DNA of 55,239 nt from Cytophagales bacterium (GCA_022360055.1 JAKSDO010000255.1:1-55239), one strand, 5' to 3'; numbered from the stretch's first letter, positions 28,066 through 37,524 are shown. Notes: generated by a model not told the origin, from the letters alone. Made by a program: numbers and translations.

Positions 28066-31000
28066 ATGAAATCACCCTTCCTTCATTTTTTAAGCCTGTT
28101 TTTTGTGATTTTACTTTTGTTTGCATCATCATGTTCTCTGAATACCAAAAACAATTCTGAGGAAAAATTATTCACATTAGTTAATCCAAAGGATTCCGGA
28201 GTAGATTTTATTAACAGAATTGAAGAGTCAGAGAATTTTCATTACTATAACTACATCTATACCTATAATGGCGGAGGAGTTGCCACCGGGGATTTAAATA
28301 ATGATAATTTGCCAGATATTGTGTTTACATCAACCCAAAGAGGTATTCGGATCTACCGGAATCTCGGCAATCTTAAATTCAAGGACATTACGGCATCAGG
28401 AGGTATAAAAAATCCGGACGGATTTTATTCCGGAGTTACACTTGTAGACATAAACCAGGATGGGTTTTTAGATATTTATGTTTGCCGATCTGGTTGGTAC
28501 AAAGAAGATCATATGCTTTCGAATCTTCTATTTACCAATAATGGAGATTTAACTTTTAGTGAAAATGCCAGGCAGCATGGTTTAGCAGATAGTAATCGGT
28601 CAATAACATCCGTTTTTTTCGACTACGACAAAGATGGTGATCTGGACGCATATATTTCGAACAGCCCTGTGGTCACAAGAGATTTCAGGAATATTCGTTT
28701 GCTAGATTCGCTCAGAATTGATCCGGAAACCGTTACCTTGAAAGGAAGCGACAAGCTATATAATAATGACGGGAATGGAATTTTCAGTGATGTTTCTGAA
28801 CAATCTGGAATCTATCCGGAAAGAGGATTTGCGCTAAACGCAATGGTCGGAGATTTGAATGGAGATGATTGGATGGACATCTATGTCAGCAATGATTTCG
28901 AGATTCCCGATTTCGCCTTCATCAATAATCAGAACGGTACCTTTACCGAGCGAAGAAGTGAATTGGTAAATCATACTTCATTTTACAGTATGGGTTCGGA
29001 CCTCGCAGATATAAACAATGATGGCCTGTATGATCTAATGGTTTTGGATATGATTCCGGAAGATCATGTACGTTCCAAAACAACCATGGCTGCAACCACG
29101 TTTGACAAGCATCAACAAATGGTAAATAAGGGATATGGTTATCAATACATGCATAATGTGCTACAACTGAACAATGGAAATGGAACATTTAGCGAAATTT
29201 CCTATTTAGCCGGAATTACTAATACCGACTGGAGTTGGTCGCCACTAATTGCAGATTTTGATCTTGATGGCTACAATGACATATATATTACTAATGGAGT
29301 TTTTAGAGATGTAATTGATCAGGATGTTACCAAATCTATAATTAGTATAATGAAGAAGAATAAAAGAAATCCTACCAATGCTGATTTCCTTTCATATACT
29401 AAGATGCTTCACCAGCAGAAAATGGTTAACTACTTCTTCAAAAATACCGGAGATCTATCTTTTGAGAATTACTCATCGAGATGGGTTAACCCGACACCAA
29501 CTTTTTCAAATGGATCAAGTTATGTCGATTTGGATAATGACGGGGACCTGGATATTGTGATCAACAATCTGGACGAAGAAGCTACTATATTAAAAAACAA
29601 TGCAATCGAACTATCTGATAATCACTTTCTGGAAATTAAGTTTTCAGGCTCCCTTGGTAATTTAAATGGCATAGGGGCTATTGTCAATTTGTTTTTCGAA
29701 GATGGCTCACGACAAACCAGACAATTGATCAAATCACGAGGATACTTATCCTCTGTTTCGGATATATTACATTTTGGTTTGGGAAGGCAAACCGAAATAC
29801 AAAAAGTAGAAGTCCAATGGCCGGATGGTAAAATACAGAATTTCAAAAATTTAAACGCAGATACTTTACTTATTGTTAATTATTCTAAATCGACCCAGGT
29901 TGAAAAGACGATCGAGACTTTGTATTCAAATGAGCAACTATTCACAAAACGCGGTTTTAACGGTAAACATAGTGAGTTAGAGTTTGATGATTATCAAATT
30001 CAAGCTCTTTTGCCGCATAAGCTATCCCAAACAGGACCAGGAACTGCCAGTGCTGATGTAAACAATGATGGCATTGATGATATTTTCATAGGTGGATCAC
30101 ATCAGTTTCCCGGTGAATTACATATTGGAACCATGACTGGTTCGTACAAACTATTGGTTAATGAAGCATTTCAATCGGATAGGAATTATGAAGATGTCGG
30201 TGCCTGTTTTTTTGATTCAGATAATGATGGAGATATGGACTTATATGTCGTTAGCGGAAGTTATGAATTTATGGAAGGATCCGAAGCGTTACAAGACCGC
30301 CTTTATCTTAATAGTGGAAATGGCGTTTTTAAAAAATCACAATCGGCATTACCGAGAATTAATTCGGCGGGCTCGGTAGTCGTTTCATCTGATTTTAATA
30401 ATGATGGAAATATTGACCTTTTCGTTGGAGGCAGAGTAATACCCGGTGCCTATCCTCATCCTCCTACCAGTTACATATTAATTAATAGTAACGGTCAGTT
30501 TTCGATTGGTACGGAGAGCATGGCTTCCGAATTACAGAATGCCGGAATGGTGACATGCGCAGAATGGAATGATATTGATATGGATGGTGATATTGATCTT
30601 GTTGTTGCCGGAGAATGGATGGGTATTGAAGTTTTTGAAAATGAATCCGGGACCATGAGCAAATCAAACTCATTTGAAAAGTTATCAGAACTTGTTGGAT
30701 GGTGGAATGAAATCAAGATTGCCGATGTAAATAATGATGGAATGAAAGATATAATTGCCGGAAACCTCGGATTAAACTACAAATTCAGGGCAAGTAGAGA
30801 GCAACCCTTCCACTTATTTGTGAGCGATTTTGATTTCAATGGAATTGAGGAAATTATTCTTGCAGAACATAAAGAAGGAAGGTTGGTGCCCGTGAAAAGC
30901 AGATCTCCCCTTGTTAGGCAAATACCTCACCTGGCAAATAAAATTGCTTCTAATATGGAATTTGCAAGTAGGGACTTAAATGAAATAATAGGGCCAAGAT

Positions 31001-31401
31001 TGGAGTCGGCAATACACTACCAAGCAATTGAATTTAGATCAGGTATATTCTATGGAAAAAATGATCAAAAATATGCATTCGTGCCTTTTGAAAATCAAGT
31101 TCAAATGTCTCCAATTAATTCGATAATTTATCATGATTTTGATGGAGATGATTTCAAGGATCTTTTACTGGCTGGCAACAATTATTTATCTGAATTTGAA
31201 ATCACAAAGGCTGATGCCGGGACAGGATATTTTTTAAAAGGATTTGGAAATGGAAGTTTTAATTTTTTACAAAATCTTGAAAGCGGTTTTTTTTGCAATA
31301 GAGACACACGAGATATTTTACTAATAAGAGCTCCAAAAAGAACTCAGGTGGTGGTTGTAAACAATAACTCCAGTCATGATTTGTTCGACATAAATAACTA
31401 G
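28066..31401 (+). CDS. FG-GAP/VCBS repeat lipoprotein with ASPIC/UnbV domain
   Basis: The 1111-residue protein begins with a lipoprotein signal (LLFASSCS, Cys about 23). Many calcium-binding-like repeats of the type DxNxDGxxD run through both halves (for example DLNNDNLPDI, DINQDGFLDI, DVNNDGIDDIF), building a beta-propeller as in FG-GAP/VCBS proteins. An ASPIC/UnbV-type module lies near residues 525-605 (GIGAIVNLFFEDGS, VEVQWPDGK). Such large surface lipoproteins are common beside SusC/SusD pairs in marine Bacteroidota and are thought to bind glycans or other ligands outside the cell; no enzymatic motif is seen. A terminator separates it from susD, so it has its own promoter. It may be a further glycan-binding partner of this locus. 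Confidence 0.85.
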   Translation: MKSPFLHFLSLFFVILLLFASSCSLNTKNNSEEKLFTLVNPKDSGVDFINRIEESENFHYYNYIYTYNGGGVATGDLNNDNLPDIVFTSTQRGIRIYRNLGNLKFKDITASGGIKNPDGFYSGVTLVDINQDGFLDIYVCRSGWYKEDHMLSNLLFTNNGDLTFSENARQHGLADSNRSITSVFFDYDKDGDLDAYISNSPVVTRDFRNIRLLDSLRIDPETVTLKGSDKLYNNDGNGIFSDVSEQSGIYPERGFALNAMVGDLNGDDWMDIYVSNDFEIPDFAFINNQNGTFTERRSELVNHTSFYSMGSDLADINNDGLYDLMVLDMIPEDHVRSKTTMAATTFDKHQQMVNKGYGYQYMHNVLQLNNGNGTFSEISYLAGITNTDWSWSPLIADFDLDGYNDIYITNGVFRDVIDQDVTKSIISIMKKNKRNPTNADFLSYTKMLHQQKMVNYFFKNTGDLSFENYSSRWVNPTPTFSNGSSYVDLDNDGDLDIVINNLDEEATILKNNAIELSDNHFLEIKFSGSLGNLNGIGAIVNLFFEDGSRQTRQLIKSRGYLSSVSDILHFGLGRQTEIQKVEVQWPDGKIQNFKNLNADTLLIVNYSKSTQVEKTIETLYSNEQLFTKRGFNGKHSELEFDDYQIQALLPHKLSQTGPGTASADVNNDGIDDIFIGGSHQFPGELHIGTMTGSYKLLVNEAFQSDRNYEDVGACFFDSDNDGDMDLYVVSGSYEFMEGSEALQDRLYLNSGNGVFKKSQSALPRINSAGSVVVSSDFNNDGNIDLFVGGRVIPGAYPHPPTSYILINSNGQFSIGTESMASELQNAGMVTCAEWNDIDMDGDIDLVVAGEWMGIEVFENESGTMSKSNSFEKLSELVGWWNEIKIADVNNDGMKDIIAGNLGLNYKFRASREQPFHLFVSDFDFNGIEEIILAEHKEGRLVPVKSRSPLVRQIPHLANKIASNMEFASRDLNEIIGPRLESAIHYQAIEFRSGIFYGKNDQKYAFVPFENQVQMSPINSIIYHDFDGDDFKDLLLAGNNYLSEFEITKADAGTGYFLKGFGNGSFNFLQNLESGFFCNRDTRDILLIRAPKRTQVVVVNNNSSHDLFDINN

Positions 31402-31587
31402 AACAAAGATTTTGTTGGGTTCGGGACATTACTTCTAAATGCCAACCATAAGAGATTGTACGATCCAAGTGAACAAATCAAATCAGTGAACATATTCCAA
31501 TTTTTATCGATATTACTGATTATTACGGAATGTCTAATTTTTACAGATAAGTGTTAATTTTATATAAAACCAAATAAAATAGTCAAT

Positions 31588-32043
31588 ATGAATCTTTCCT
31601 ATACATATAACACAAATGATCATCCGCATGAAGAAATTGTGGAAATCAAAAAAACAGTTAAATCGCATATCGAATGGGCCGTAAACAATAAGGATAAGCA
31701 AACATTGTATTCTACCTTGGTTGAAAATAATGAATTATTCTTTTTTCAGCCTAATTCAAAAGATACAATTATCGGATTTAATAAGCTTAGAGAACTCGTA
31801 GAGGGAATATTTATGGGTGATGATTTTAAAGCTATAAGTGTAGAAATAAAAGATTTACGAATACATATCTCTAAATCGTTAAGAACAGCTTGGTTTTCTT
31901 GTATTTTAAACGATTATAACGAGTTTCAGGGAAAACCATCGGAGTGGGAAAATGTTCGCTGGACAGGTGTACTGGAAAAAATTAAAGGAAACTGGAAAAT
32001 ATTCCAGATGCATTTTTCAAAGGCAGAAGATTTGATCAAATAA
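31588..32043 (+). CDS. NTF2-like/SnoaL-type small protein
   Basis: The 151-residue protein has the pattern of the NTF2-like fold: an N-terminal helix pair (EIKKTVKSHIEWAVNNKD), a central helix over the pocket (IIGFNKLRELVEGIF), and C-terminal strands ending in a Trp-rich pair (VRWTGVLEKIKGNWKIFQMHFSKA) typical of SnoaL-like/DUF4440-type proteins. Members are small cytoplasmic enzymes or ligand-binding proteins; no substrate can be predicted. There is no signal peptide. It stands alone between the FG-GAP gene and the GPP34 gene. Confidence 0.65.
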   Translation: MNLSYTYNTNDHPHEEIVEIKKTVKSHIEWAVNNKDKQTLYSTLVENNELFFFQPNSKDTIIGFNKLRELVEGIFMGDDFKAISVEIKDLRIHISKSLRTAWFSCILNDYNEFQGKPSEWENVRWTGVLEKIKGNWKIFQMHFSKAEDLIK

Positions 32044-32247
32044 GAACATTTTGGGAAAACACTTTACATGGTGAAGAAATAATCAATCTCTTGAAGAAAA
32101 GCCCTGTGCCTAAAAAATGTATATACAAATAGCCGAGGCAGGAGTAAATTTAAAGGCCGCCATCCGTTTCGACGTTCTTGTATCTTGACATGGATAGAAT
32201 CCGAAGTCGGCTACTATTCTTATACTGTGGTATAAAAACTAACGATC

Positions 32248-32925
32248 ATGATGATACGAAATACTGTTGAGAAATTTTTAATATTGATTCACCATCCTGA
32301 TAAGTCTCGTTTCATCATATCCGAGCAGATAAAAAATGCTGGATTAATCGGTTCAATTTTTCTGGACTTGGTAAATGACAAAAGTTTAGAGATAGAAAAC
32401 GGTAAATTGATCGTTAAATCGACAAAGACTGATTTGCCTCAAACGCATAAAACGATTTTGGAGCAGATTGAAAAATCTTCGAGAATTCGAAAAATCAAAA
32501 CATGGATTACAAAATTTTCAAGAAAATCCGGAAAGTATCAAAAAGAGATATTGGCAGGACTTGAAAACAGGAGGATTATAAAAATTGACCACAGAAGATT
32601 CCTGGGTATTAAGTATTACAAGACACAGTTGATAAATAAAACGATTCGGGAAAATGCAATTGTCGAGATTCGAGATATTATATTTAATGACAAACAAATC
32701 AATGCCGAGAATTCCCCGATTCTTGGGTTAATTGATGCATGTAAAATGCATAAAACAATCTGCAAGGATCAGAATGAGATAAAGCTTTGTAAAAAGAAAT
32801 TGACAAAAATTATGAGGTCTGATTTAATTTCACAGGGAGTGGATAAGGTGATTAAGGAAATGCAGGCTGCGATAATTGCAGCAATGGTTGCCTCTACTCT
32901 TCCGGTAACTGTGAGCTCAAATTAG
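32248..32925 (+). CDS. GPP34 family protein (bacterial GOLPH3-like)
   Basis: The 225-residue protein fits the Golgi phosphoprotein 3 (GPP34) family. It has an opening helix with EKFLILIHHPDKSRF, a segment in the position of the family AGLLGSLLLDL motif (NAGLIGSIFLDLVNDKSLEIENGKLIV shortened here), and a C-terminal LGLIDACKM helix. Eukaryotic GOLPH3 binds PI4P and Golgi enzymes; bacterial members are cytoplasmic or membrane-peripheral proteins of unknown role, most numerous in actinobacteria and Bacteroidota. The final helix (IKEMQAAIIAAMVASTLPVTV) is hydrophobic and may touch the membrane. No neighbour points to a pathway. Confidence 0.7.
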   Translation: MMIRNTVEKFLILIHHPDKSRFIISEQIKNAGLIGSIFLDLVNDKSLEIENGKLIVKSTKTDLPQTHKTILEQIEKSSRIRKIKTWITKFSRKSGKYQKEILAGLENRRIIKIDHRRFLGIKYYKTQLINKTIRENAIVEIRDIIFNDKQINAENSPILGLIDACKMHKTICKDQNEIKLCKKKLTKIMRSDLISQGVDKVIKEMQAAIIAAMVASTLPVTVSSN

Positions 32926-33069
32926 ACAAATAGACTTAAAAATTAGCTTGAATACGAATAAATTACGCCAAGCAATGGCAAGCATCCATAGAGAGGGTAT
33001 CCAGTGTGGTCCCGGTCCGCAGCTATATGGGGTTAAAACAAACTCTCAACTACGGGCCATTGCAACATT

Positions 33070-34128
33070 TTAATCACAATTTGAGAGATAATAGAATTTT
33101 GCGATTAGTCTGGTACGCGAGCTGACATTGAATTTTCCGAATAAATTATCTAAGTGTCTTTTAATTGTATTGACAGAAACAAACAGCTTTTCTGCTATTT
33201 CTTTGTTTTGCATGCCGCTCGCTACAAGAGTAAGAACATCAATTTCTCTGGCGGTCAATATGCTTCTTATAAAATCGTTGACAACCAGGTCTGGATATTC
33301 GTCAAGGAAAACAATGTTTTGCCGACTTTTGGAGCCTGGCAGCGCACAGGTACGAAGGCTAAGGTGTCCGGTCGGTCCGGCCGACAATCCTTCAGAACGA
33401 TCATTTGTCGCTGAGAGCTCTCGCAATTGCGCAGCAAATTTTTTGCCGGACTCGCTTCCATAGTGACGAATCATTATTCCTTTCGCGGCCTTATTTGCAT
33501 AGTTGACCTCAAAATCCTCATCCGTAATAATTAAGCTTTTTTTCATATTATCGATCGCATGACAAAACTTATTATTGTATTCAGCGACACTTTTATTTGC
33601 GAAAGCCTTTGTTATCGATAGGCCCAGGAAATGACTTAGAATAGAGATGATTATCAGGTCATCGCTTTTGAATTCGCCCTCGTCATAAGCTCTGCCAAAA
33701 TTAATGCTGCCAATAATGTCATTTCCACTGACGATGGGAGATTGCATGGCAAAATCAATGGATGCGGTTTTTACAACATCATAAACCGGATGGTGTTGCC
33801 ATCCTTTTAATCCCAATAATAATTGGGATTGATTGGGCGAGCGGTTGTTCATGATCCAGTTTTTCAAGGGATCGATATCTCTGCCTTTTTTTTCATAATG
33901 CGATAAAAAATCATCGTCCACCCCTTTACCGCTAATATAATCGGGTTGTCTTTTCGATGAGTTAAAAAGATAAATTGCCGTGGCATGTGCAGGAATAATG
34001 GAAGAGATTGAATGATAGAACTCTTGTTCAATCTCTTGAAAATCAGTTTTATTGGTAAAAGAACAGATTACTTCATTCAAATTTGAGAGTAAATCACCTT
34101 TATTAAAAATAAAATTCTGACCATCCAT
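33070..34128 (-). CDS. LuxR-type transcription regulator with GAF-like sensor
   Basis: The last 65 of 352 residues form a LuxR/NarL helix-turn-helix: ILTAREIDVLTLVASGM, then NKEIAEKLFVSVNTIKRHL. The N-terminal 170 residues look like a GAF-type domain (SPIVSGNDIIGSINFGRAYDEGE), followed by a PAS-like linker (SLIITDEDFEVNYANKAAKGI). No receiver domain or autoinducer signature is certain, so it probably responds to a small molecule or redox signal bound by the GAF part. It lies downstream on the same strand as the oxidoreductase and small membrane-protein genes, with 231 bp between. Regulation of that oxidoreductase is plausible but not shown. Confidence 0.82.
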   Translation of the reverse strand: MDGQNFIFNKGDLLSNLNEVICSFTNKTDFQEIEQEFYHSISSIIPAHATAIYLFNSSKRQPDYISGKGVDDDFLSHYEKKGRDIDPLKNWIMNNRSPNQSQLLLGLKGWQHHPVYDVVKTASIDFAMQSPIVSGNDIIGSINFGRAYDEGEFKSDDLIIISILSHFLGLSITKAFANKSVAEYNNKFCHAIDNMKKSLIITDEDFEVNYANKAAKGIMIRHYGSESGKKFAAQLRELSATNDRSEGLSAGPTGHLSLRTCALPGSKSRQNIVFLDEYPDLVVNDFIRSILTAREIDVLTLVASGMQNKEIAEKLFVSVNTIKRHLDNLFGKFNVSSRTRLIAKFYYLSNCD

Positions 34129-34319
34129 AACTGAATATTAATTGAAAAAGTACTGCAGCAAGCTAAATAATATTCCCGGATTTTGTTGCTTTGAGAAAGC
34201 AAATTTCAATCTCCTTTTATGTATTCAATATAATAAAGATTTAATATTAATAACAGCAACTTCTCAGCTTAAAAAATGCCTTTGGAGGATAAATATTTTT
34301 ACCCCCCAAACCAAATAAT

Positions 34320-34352
34320 CGGGAATCCACTTAAACCCTAAGCTGATTCCCG
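34320..34352 (-). terminator. hairpin after oxidoreductase operon
   Basis: CGGGAATC (34320-34327) pairs perfectly with GATTCCCG (34345-34352). It lies just after the stop of the small membrane-protein gene on the minus strand. The tract downstream on that strand (ATTATTTGG) is only moderately T-rich, so it is a likely but not strong terminator. Confidence 0.45.
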
Positions 34353-34359
34353 GTTTATT

Positions 34360-34599
34360 TTACTTTTTCCGCTTGAATAAGTGCATCAATAATATAATGG
34401 GATAAATGATAATATAAGATAACACGCTGGGACTAAGTGCAATTCGAATGCAGTTCCAAAACTCCTTGGGAGTAATGTACATTTTTGCCGGCCAAGCTCC
34501 CATCATTTTCCCGGTAACTTCCAATGACGAGCCCTTTCGGATGACTTTTGATACTACCATCATAGGAACACCTTTATCTGATATAATTGTCAGTTTCAT
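34360..34599 (-). CDS. small membrane protein paired with oxidoreductase
   Basis: The 79-residue frame starts 14 bp after the stop of the phytoene-desaturase-like gene, which suggests co-transcription. The N-terminal half is soluble and basic (MKLTIISDKGVPMMVVSKVIRKGSSLEVTG is seen in part as beta-strand-like sequence), and the C-terminal half holds a membrane helix (PSVLSYIIIYPIILLMHLF) ending in a positive RKK cluster. I do not recognise a family. Its tight coupling and clean composition support a real gene, perhaps anchoring the oxidoreductase to the membrane. Confidence 0.6.
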   Translation of the reverse strand: MKLTIISDKGVPMMVVSKVIRKGSSLEVTGKMMGAWPAKMYITPKEFWNCIRIALSPSVLSYIIIYPIILLMHLFKRKK

Positions 34600-34613
34600 C
34601 GTATATCAGCGCT

Positions 34614-36194
34614 TTACTCCCACCATTTTTTCAACTTTAAATCCTCAGCAATCACCTGGACCGCATTGTAGCCACAAGCACCTCCCACACTACCGCTTGG
34701 ATGCGTGCTCGCTCCGCACATATATAAATTTGTAAATGGTGTTTTATAAGGCTTACACTCTACAAAAGGACGGAACGCTGTTAGTTGGTCTTGCGTCATT
34801 TCTCCATGATTGAAACCACCTTGTACCATGGATATCCATTTGTTTTCCGTATCTTTCGGAGACATAATGAAGGTTTTCAAAATTGCTTCATCCATGTTTT
34901 CAACATATTTGCTCCACACATCAATACATCTTTGAGAGAAACTTTCGCGTACCTCATCCCATCCTTCAGCACCCTTTCCTCTCAGGTGATAAGGAACATA
35001 TTGCCATGCTATGGCGGTTCCTTTTCCTTCGGGAGCCTGACTCGGATCAATTGCCGAAGGATAAGCGGTAAACATGCGGGGATATTCCGGCAATTGTTGC
35101 TTATTGATCTCTGCAAAATCATCGTACAATTCCTGAGGAGTATCTACCAGTAAGACGCCAAGGCAACGATTTACATCGGGATTAAATTCAGCGCATTTCC
35201 ATTTCAAAGGTTCGTCAAGTGCCAGGTGAGTTGTAAAAAGAATAGACTCTTCATGGCGGAAACGCTTTACGGAATTGATAAATGATGGCTCCAGTTTATC
35301 TTCTCCGATGAGCTCTAAAAATGTTTGATGAGGTTCAAGATTAGTTAAAACTATATCATTGGCATATATAACCGAACCGTCTTCAAGCTCCACACCTGTT
35401 GCTTTGCCATCATCCACAATGATTCGCTTAACATGTGCATTCGTTTTCACTGTTCCTCCATGATCTTCGAGACAATTCACAAAAGCCTTCGCGAGATTTT
35501 CAGATCCTCCCTCACATATCGCCCAACCGTGCGGCTCATGAGTTTCGCCCAGCATCATAGGAACAAAGACACCAAATCCGTAAGTATCGGGAGAGCCCCC
35601 AAACTCTTTAATAAATGCCAGTAAAAATGACTTCAGTTCGTTTGACTCAAACAACTCGTTGACAATGTTTTTAGGGCTTGACAATTGCATTCTAAGCATA
35701 TTTAATCCTTCTACACTACCTTCCATTGCCATAGCAGCCAGAGAGTTCGGCTGTGGCGGATTAAAAAACCAGGGAGCTATCATGTTGTCAACGATAACTT
35801 GAAAATTGGTTGCCAGTTGCCTGTATGTCTCAGCGTCTTTTTCAGAAAAGCGTGCAATTTCTTTGCATGTTTTATCCAAGTCACGATAAAAGACAAGACA
35901 CCTGCCGTCTGTAAAAGCTGCTGCTACTTGCGCATCAGGCCACACATATTTTGCTCCGTATTTTTTCAGTTCTAAATCTTTATAAACTGGCCCGAGATGA
36001 AGTATGCCATGAAACAATGAAACCAAATTGTGTTTATAGCCGGGCAACGTAGCCTCTTCAGTCCAAACACCACCACCTGCTTTTTCTAACCGTTCGAGCA
36101 CCAATACTTTTTTCCCTGCTTTTTGCAGATAACAAGCCGAAGTAAGACCATTGTGTCCACCTCCTACAACTATTACGTCATATTCATTAGCCAT
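34614..36194 (-). CDS. phytoene-desaturase-like FAD-dependent oxidoreductase
   Basis: The 526-residue enzyme opens with a dinucleotide-binding fold (VIVVGGGHNGLTSACYL, glycines at 11-16) and the acidic end of the second strand (LVLERLEKAGG). The C-terminal FAD signature LYMCGASTHPSGSVGGACG is typical of the carotenoid isomerase/phytoene desaturase (CrtI/COG1233) family. Members outside carotenoid clusters act on lipids, pigments or unknown hydrophobic substrates. No carotenoid genes are in view, so carotenoid chemistry is not assumed. It is followed by a small membrane protein and then a LuxR regulator. A clear ribosome binding site (TAGGAGGG on the minus strand, about 36205-36212) precedes the start, which is unusual for this phylum and suggests strong expression. 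Confidence 0.9.
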   Translation of the reverse strand: MANEYDVIVVGGGHNGLTSACYLQKAGKKVLVLERLEKAGGGVWTEEATLPGYKHNLVSLFHGILHLGPVYKDLELKKYGAKYVWPDAQVAAAFTDGRCLVFYRDLDKTCKEIARFSEKDAETYRQLATNFQVIVDNMIAPWFFNPPQPNSLAAMAMEGSVEGLNMLRMQLSSPKNIVNELFESNELKSFLLAFIKEFGGSPDTYGFGVFVPMMLGETHEPHGWAICEGGSENLAKAFVNCLEDHGGTVKTNAHVKRIIVDDGKATGVELEDGSVIYANDIVLTNLEPHQTFLELIGEDKLEPSFINSVKRFRHEESILFTTHLALDEPLKWKCAEFNPDVNRCLGVLLVDTPQELYDDFAEINKQQLPEYPRMFTAYPSAIDPSQAPEGKGTAIAWQYVPYHLRGKGAEGWDEVRESFSQRCIDVWSKYVENMDEAILKTFIMSPKDTENKWISMVQGGFNHGEMTQDQLTAFRPFVECKPYKTPFTNLYMCGASTHPSGSVGGACGYNAVQVIAEDLKLKKWWE

Positions 36195-36692
36195 TTTTAT
36201 ACCCTCCTAATTTTTAGTTTAAAAATTTATTCGTCTCCTAATTTGGAGAAAACAAAGCTAGCTTGTGAAAAAACGCTAAACCTCACCCATTTGGGTGATA
36301 TTTAATCAACTTCTGGTTGTAATAACCTATATCGCCGACTTTACGGATCCAAATATTCATGACCAAATACACCATAATCCAAGTAAAAAGCACCGAATCT
36401 CCCTTAGTAGATCATCGATTCAGTTATCTCCAAAAAGGGAATGTTCCACCTATGAGAATCAGGCGCTTTCCCTGTCAGGGAGCGAAAAAAGAAGTATGGG
36501 GGTGACTAATGTACCGGTGTTGTTTGTAAACCATTTATACAATGCAATTTTTCGCTTCAGCATAAACTGTTTTCCGGGAAGCATTCAAACTACCCGGAAA
36601 CAATTGTTATCTGAAAAATTTTGCCAACTTTAAAGGGCGGTCAGAAGAATTATTAAGACACACAGTTTCCCCTTTTTGAAGGGTACTTCAAC
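36195..36692. promoter_or_regulatory. long upstream region with 16-bp palindrome
   Basis: This gap carries the promoter of the oxidoreductase. A perfect dyad TCACCCATTTGGGTGA lies at 36283-36298, 89-104 bp upstream of the start codon, a good operator candidate. A shorter hairpin TCTCC-N6-GGAGA sits at about 36232-36247. Further right, a stem around CCGGG...CCCGG (about 36573-36600) is seen. Plus- and minus-strand frames in the gap resemble no known protein. Confidence 0.4.
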
Positions 36693-37319
36693 TTATCTTT
36701 TAAGTAGCTTGAAAGCAATCTCCCTTCCCTGCCCCTGGAACATAGCAAGGTTTATCCAGAACCACGCGAACTGCTCCATAAGCTGAAACTTGTCGTTCCC
36801 ACCAATATCATAGCACTCGGAGAAGCCGGCATCTTTGGCAAGTTGAACGGCAATTTTCTTGCCTTTTACACTGTCACCGCAGGTAAAGAGGTCTATTGCC
36901 ATATTGTCGTATTCGGGATTTTCCATGTTGTTGTAACCCGTAGTGTTGAAGCATTTCACTACATCATTTGTGGAAGTATTGGCAAGTATTGCATCAGTGG
37001 TGTTGTCAAATCCCAGCGGACCTCTGCCCATAACTATGTTCATGGTGTCAATAATCACCTTACCGGAAGTGTCACCCAATGATTGAGCCACCTCGACGGC
37101 AACAGCAGCGGGGGTAGCGACCAGAACCACTTCCGATTGTTTGACAGCCTCTGCAATGCCGTATACCTGTGTATTCTTATTCTTTAAGAGATGCTTACCT
37201 TTGAAATCGGTTGCATCTTTTGTTCCAAGGAAAATTTGATGACTGGCCTTTGACCATTTGGTTGCTAAAGCTCCGCCAACATTACCTGTTCCGATAATTG
37301 CTATTTTCATTTCTTTCAT
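36693..37319 (-). CDS. NADPH-dependent F420-reductase-like dinucleotide-binding protein
   Basis: The 208-residue protein is a single Rossmann fold with the motif IAIIGTGNVGGALATKW (residues 7-22) and a downstream VVLVATPAAVAVEV helix, as in the F420-dependent NADP reductase family (COG2085). Such proteins in organisms without F420 usually act on other substrates, often linked to redox stress. It is the last intact gene of a minus-strand group with the bestrophin scar and a DJ-1/PfpI protein, facing an HxlR regulator. That setting suggests response to electrophiles or quinones, an inference from the neighbours. Confidence 0.85.
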   Translation of the reverse strand: MKEMKIAIIGTGNVGGALATKWSKASHQIFLGTKDATDFKGKHLLKNKNTQVYGIAEAVKQSEVVLVATPAAVAVEVAQSLGDTSGKVIIDTMNIVMGRGPLGFDNTTDAILANTSTNDVVKCFNTTGYNNMENPEYDNMAIDLFTCGDSVKGKKIAVQLAKDAGFSECYDIGGNDKFQLMEQFAWFWINLAMFQGQGREIAFKLLKR

Positions 37320-37329
37320 TTAGTTAATT

Positions 37330-37524
37330 TTAGAATAAATACCCGTCTTTCGGTTCTATTTTTTTGGGTAGCTCAGCGTAGCCAAGCATTTCCTTTAAGT
37401 CCCGCTCAATGGTATTGCACAGAGCAGTCATAGGCGTATCCGTCACTTGATTTTCAAATGGGTTTTCATTGGCGGCACCCGTTCTCTCCATAATCACAAA
37501 CACTCCGGCAATGATCGTAGTCAT
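37330..37524 (-). pseudogene. C-terminal fragment of bestrophin-like channel
   Basis: The 64-codon frame matches only the end of bacterial bestrophin/RFP-TM proteins: a hydrophobic start (IIAGVFVIMERTG), then NENPFENQVTDTPMTALC and the helix TIERDLKEMLG. Bestrophins are about 300 residues and form anion channels in the inner membrane; all membrane helices are missing here. The upstream sequence belongs to another gene fragment, so this is the scar of a deletion. No function is expected. Confidence 0.7.

Noticed and set aside
36295-36633. 112-codon plus-strand frame upstream of the oxidoreductase
   Set aside because: Composition looks non-coding, and its start lies in a palindrome that is better explained as an operator.
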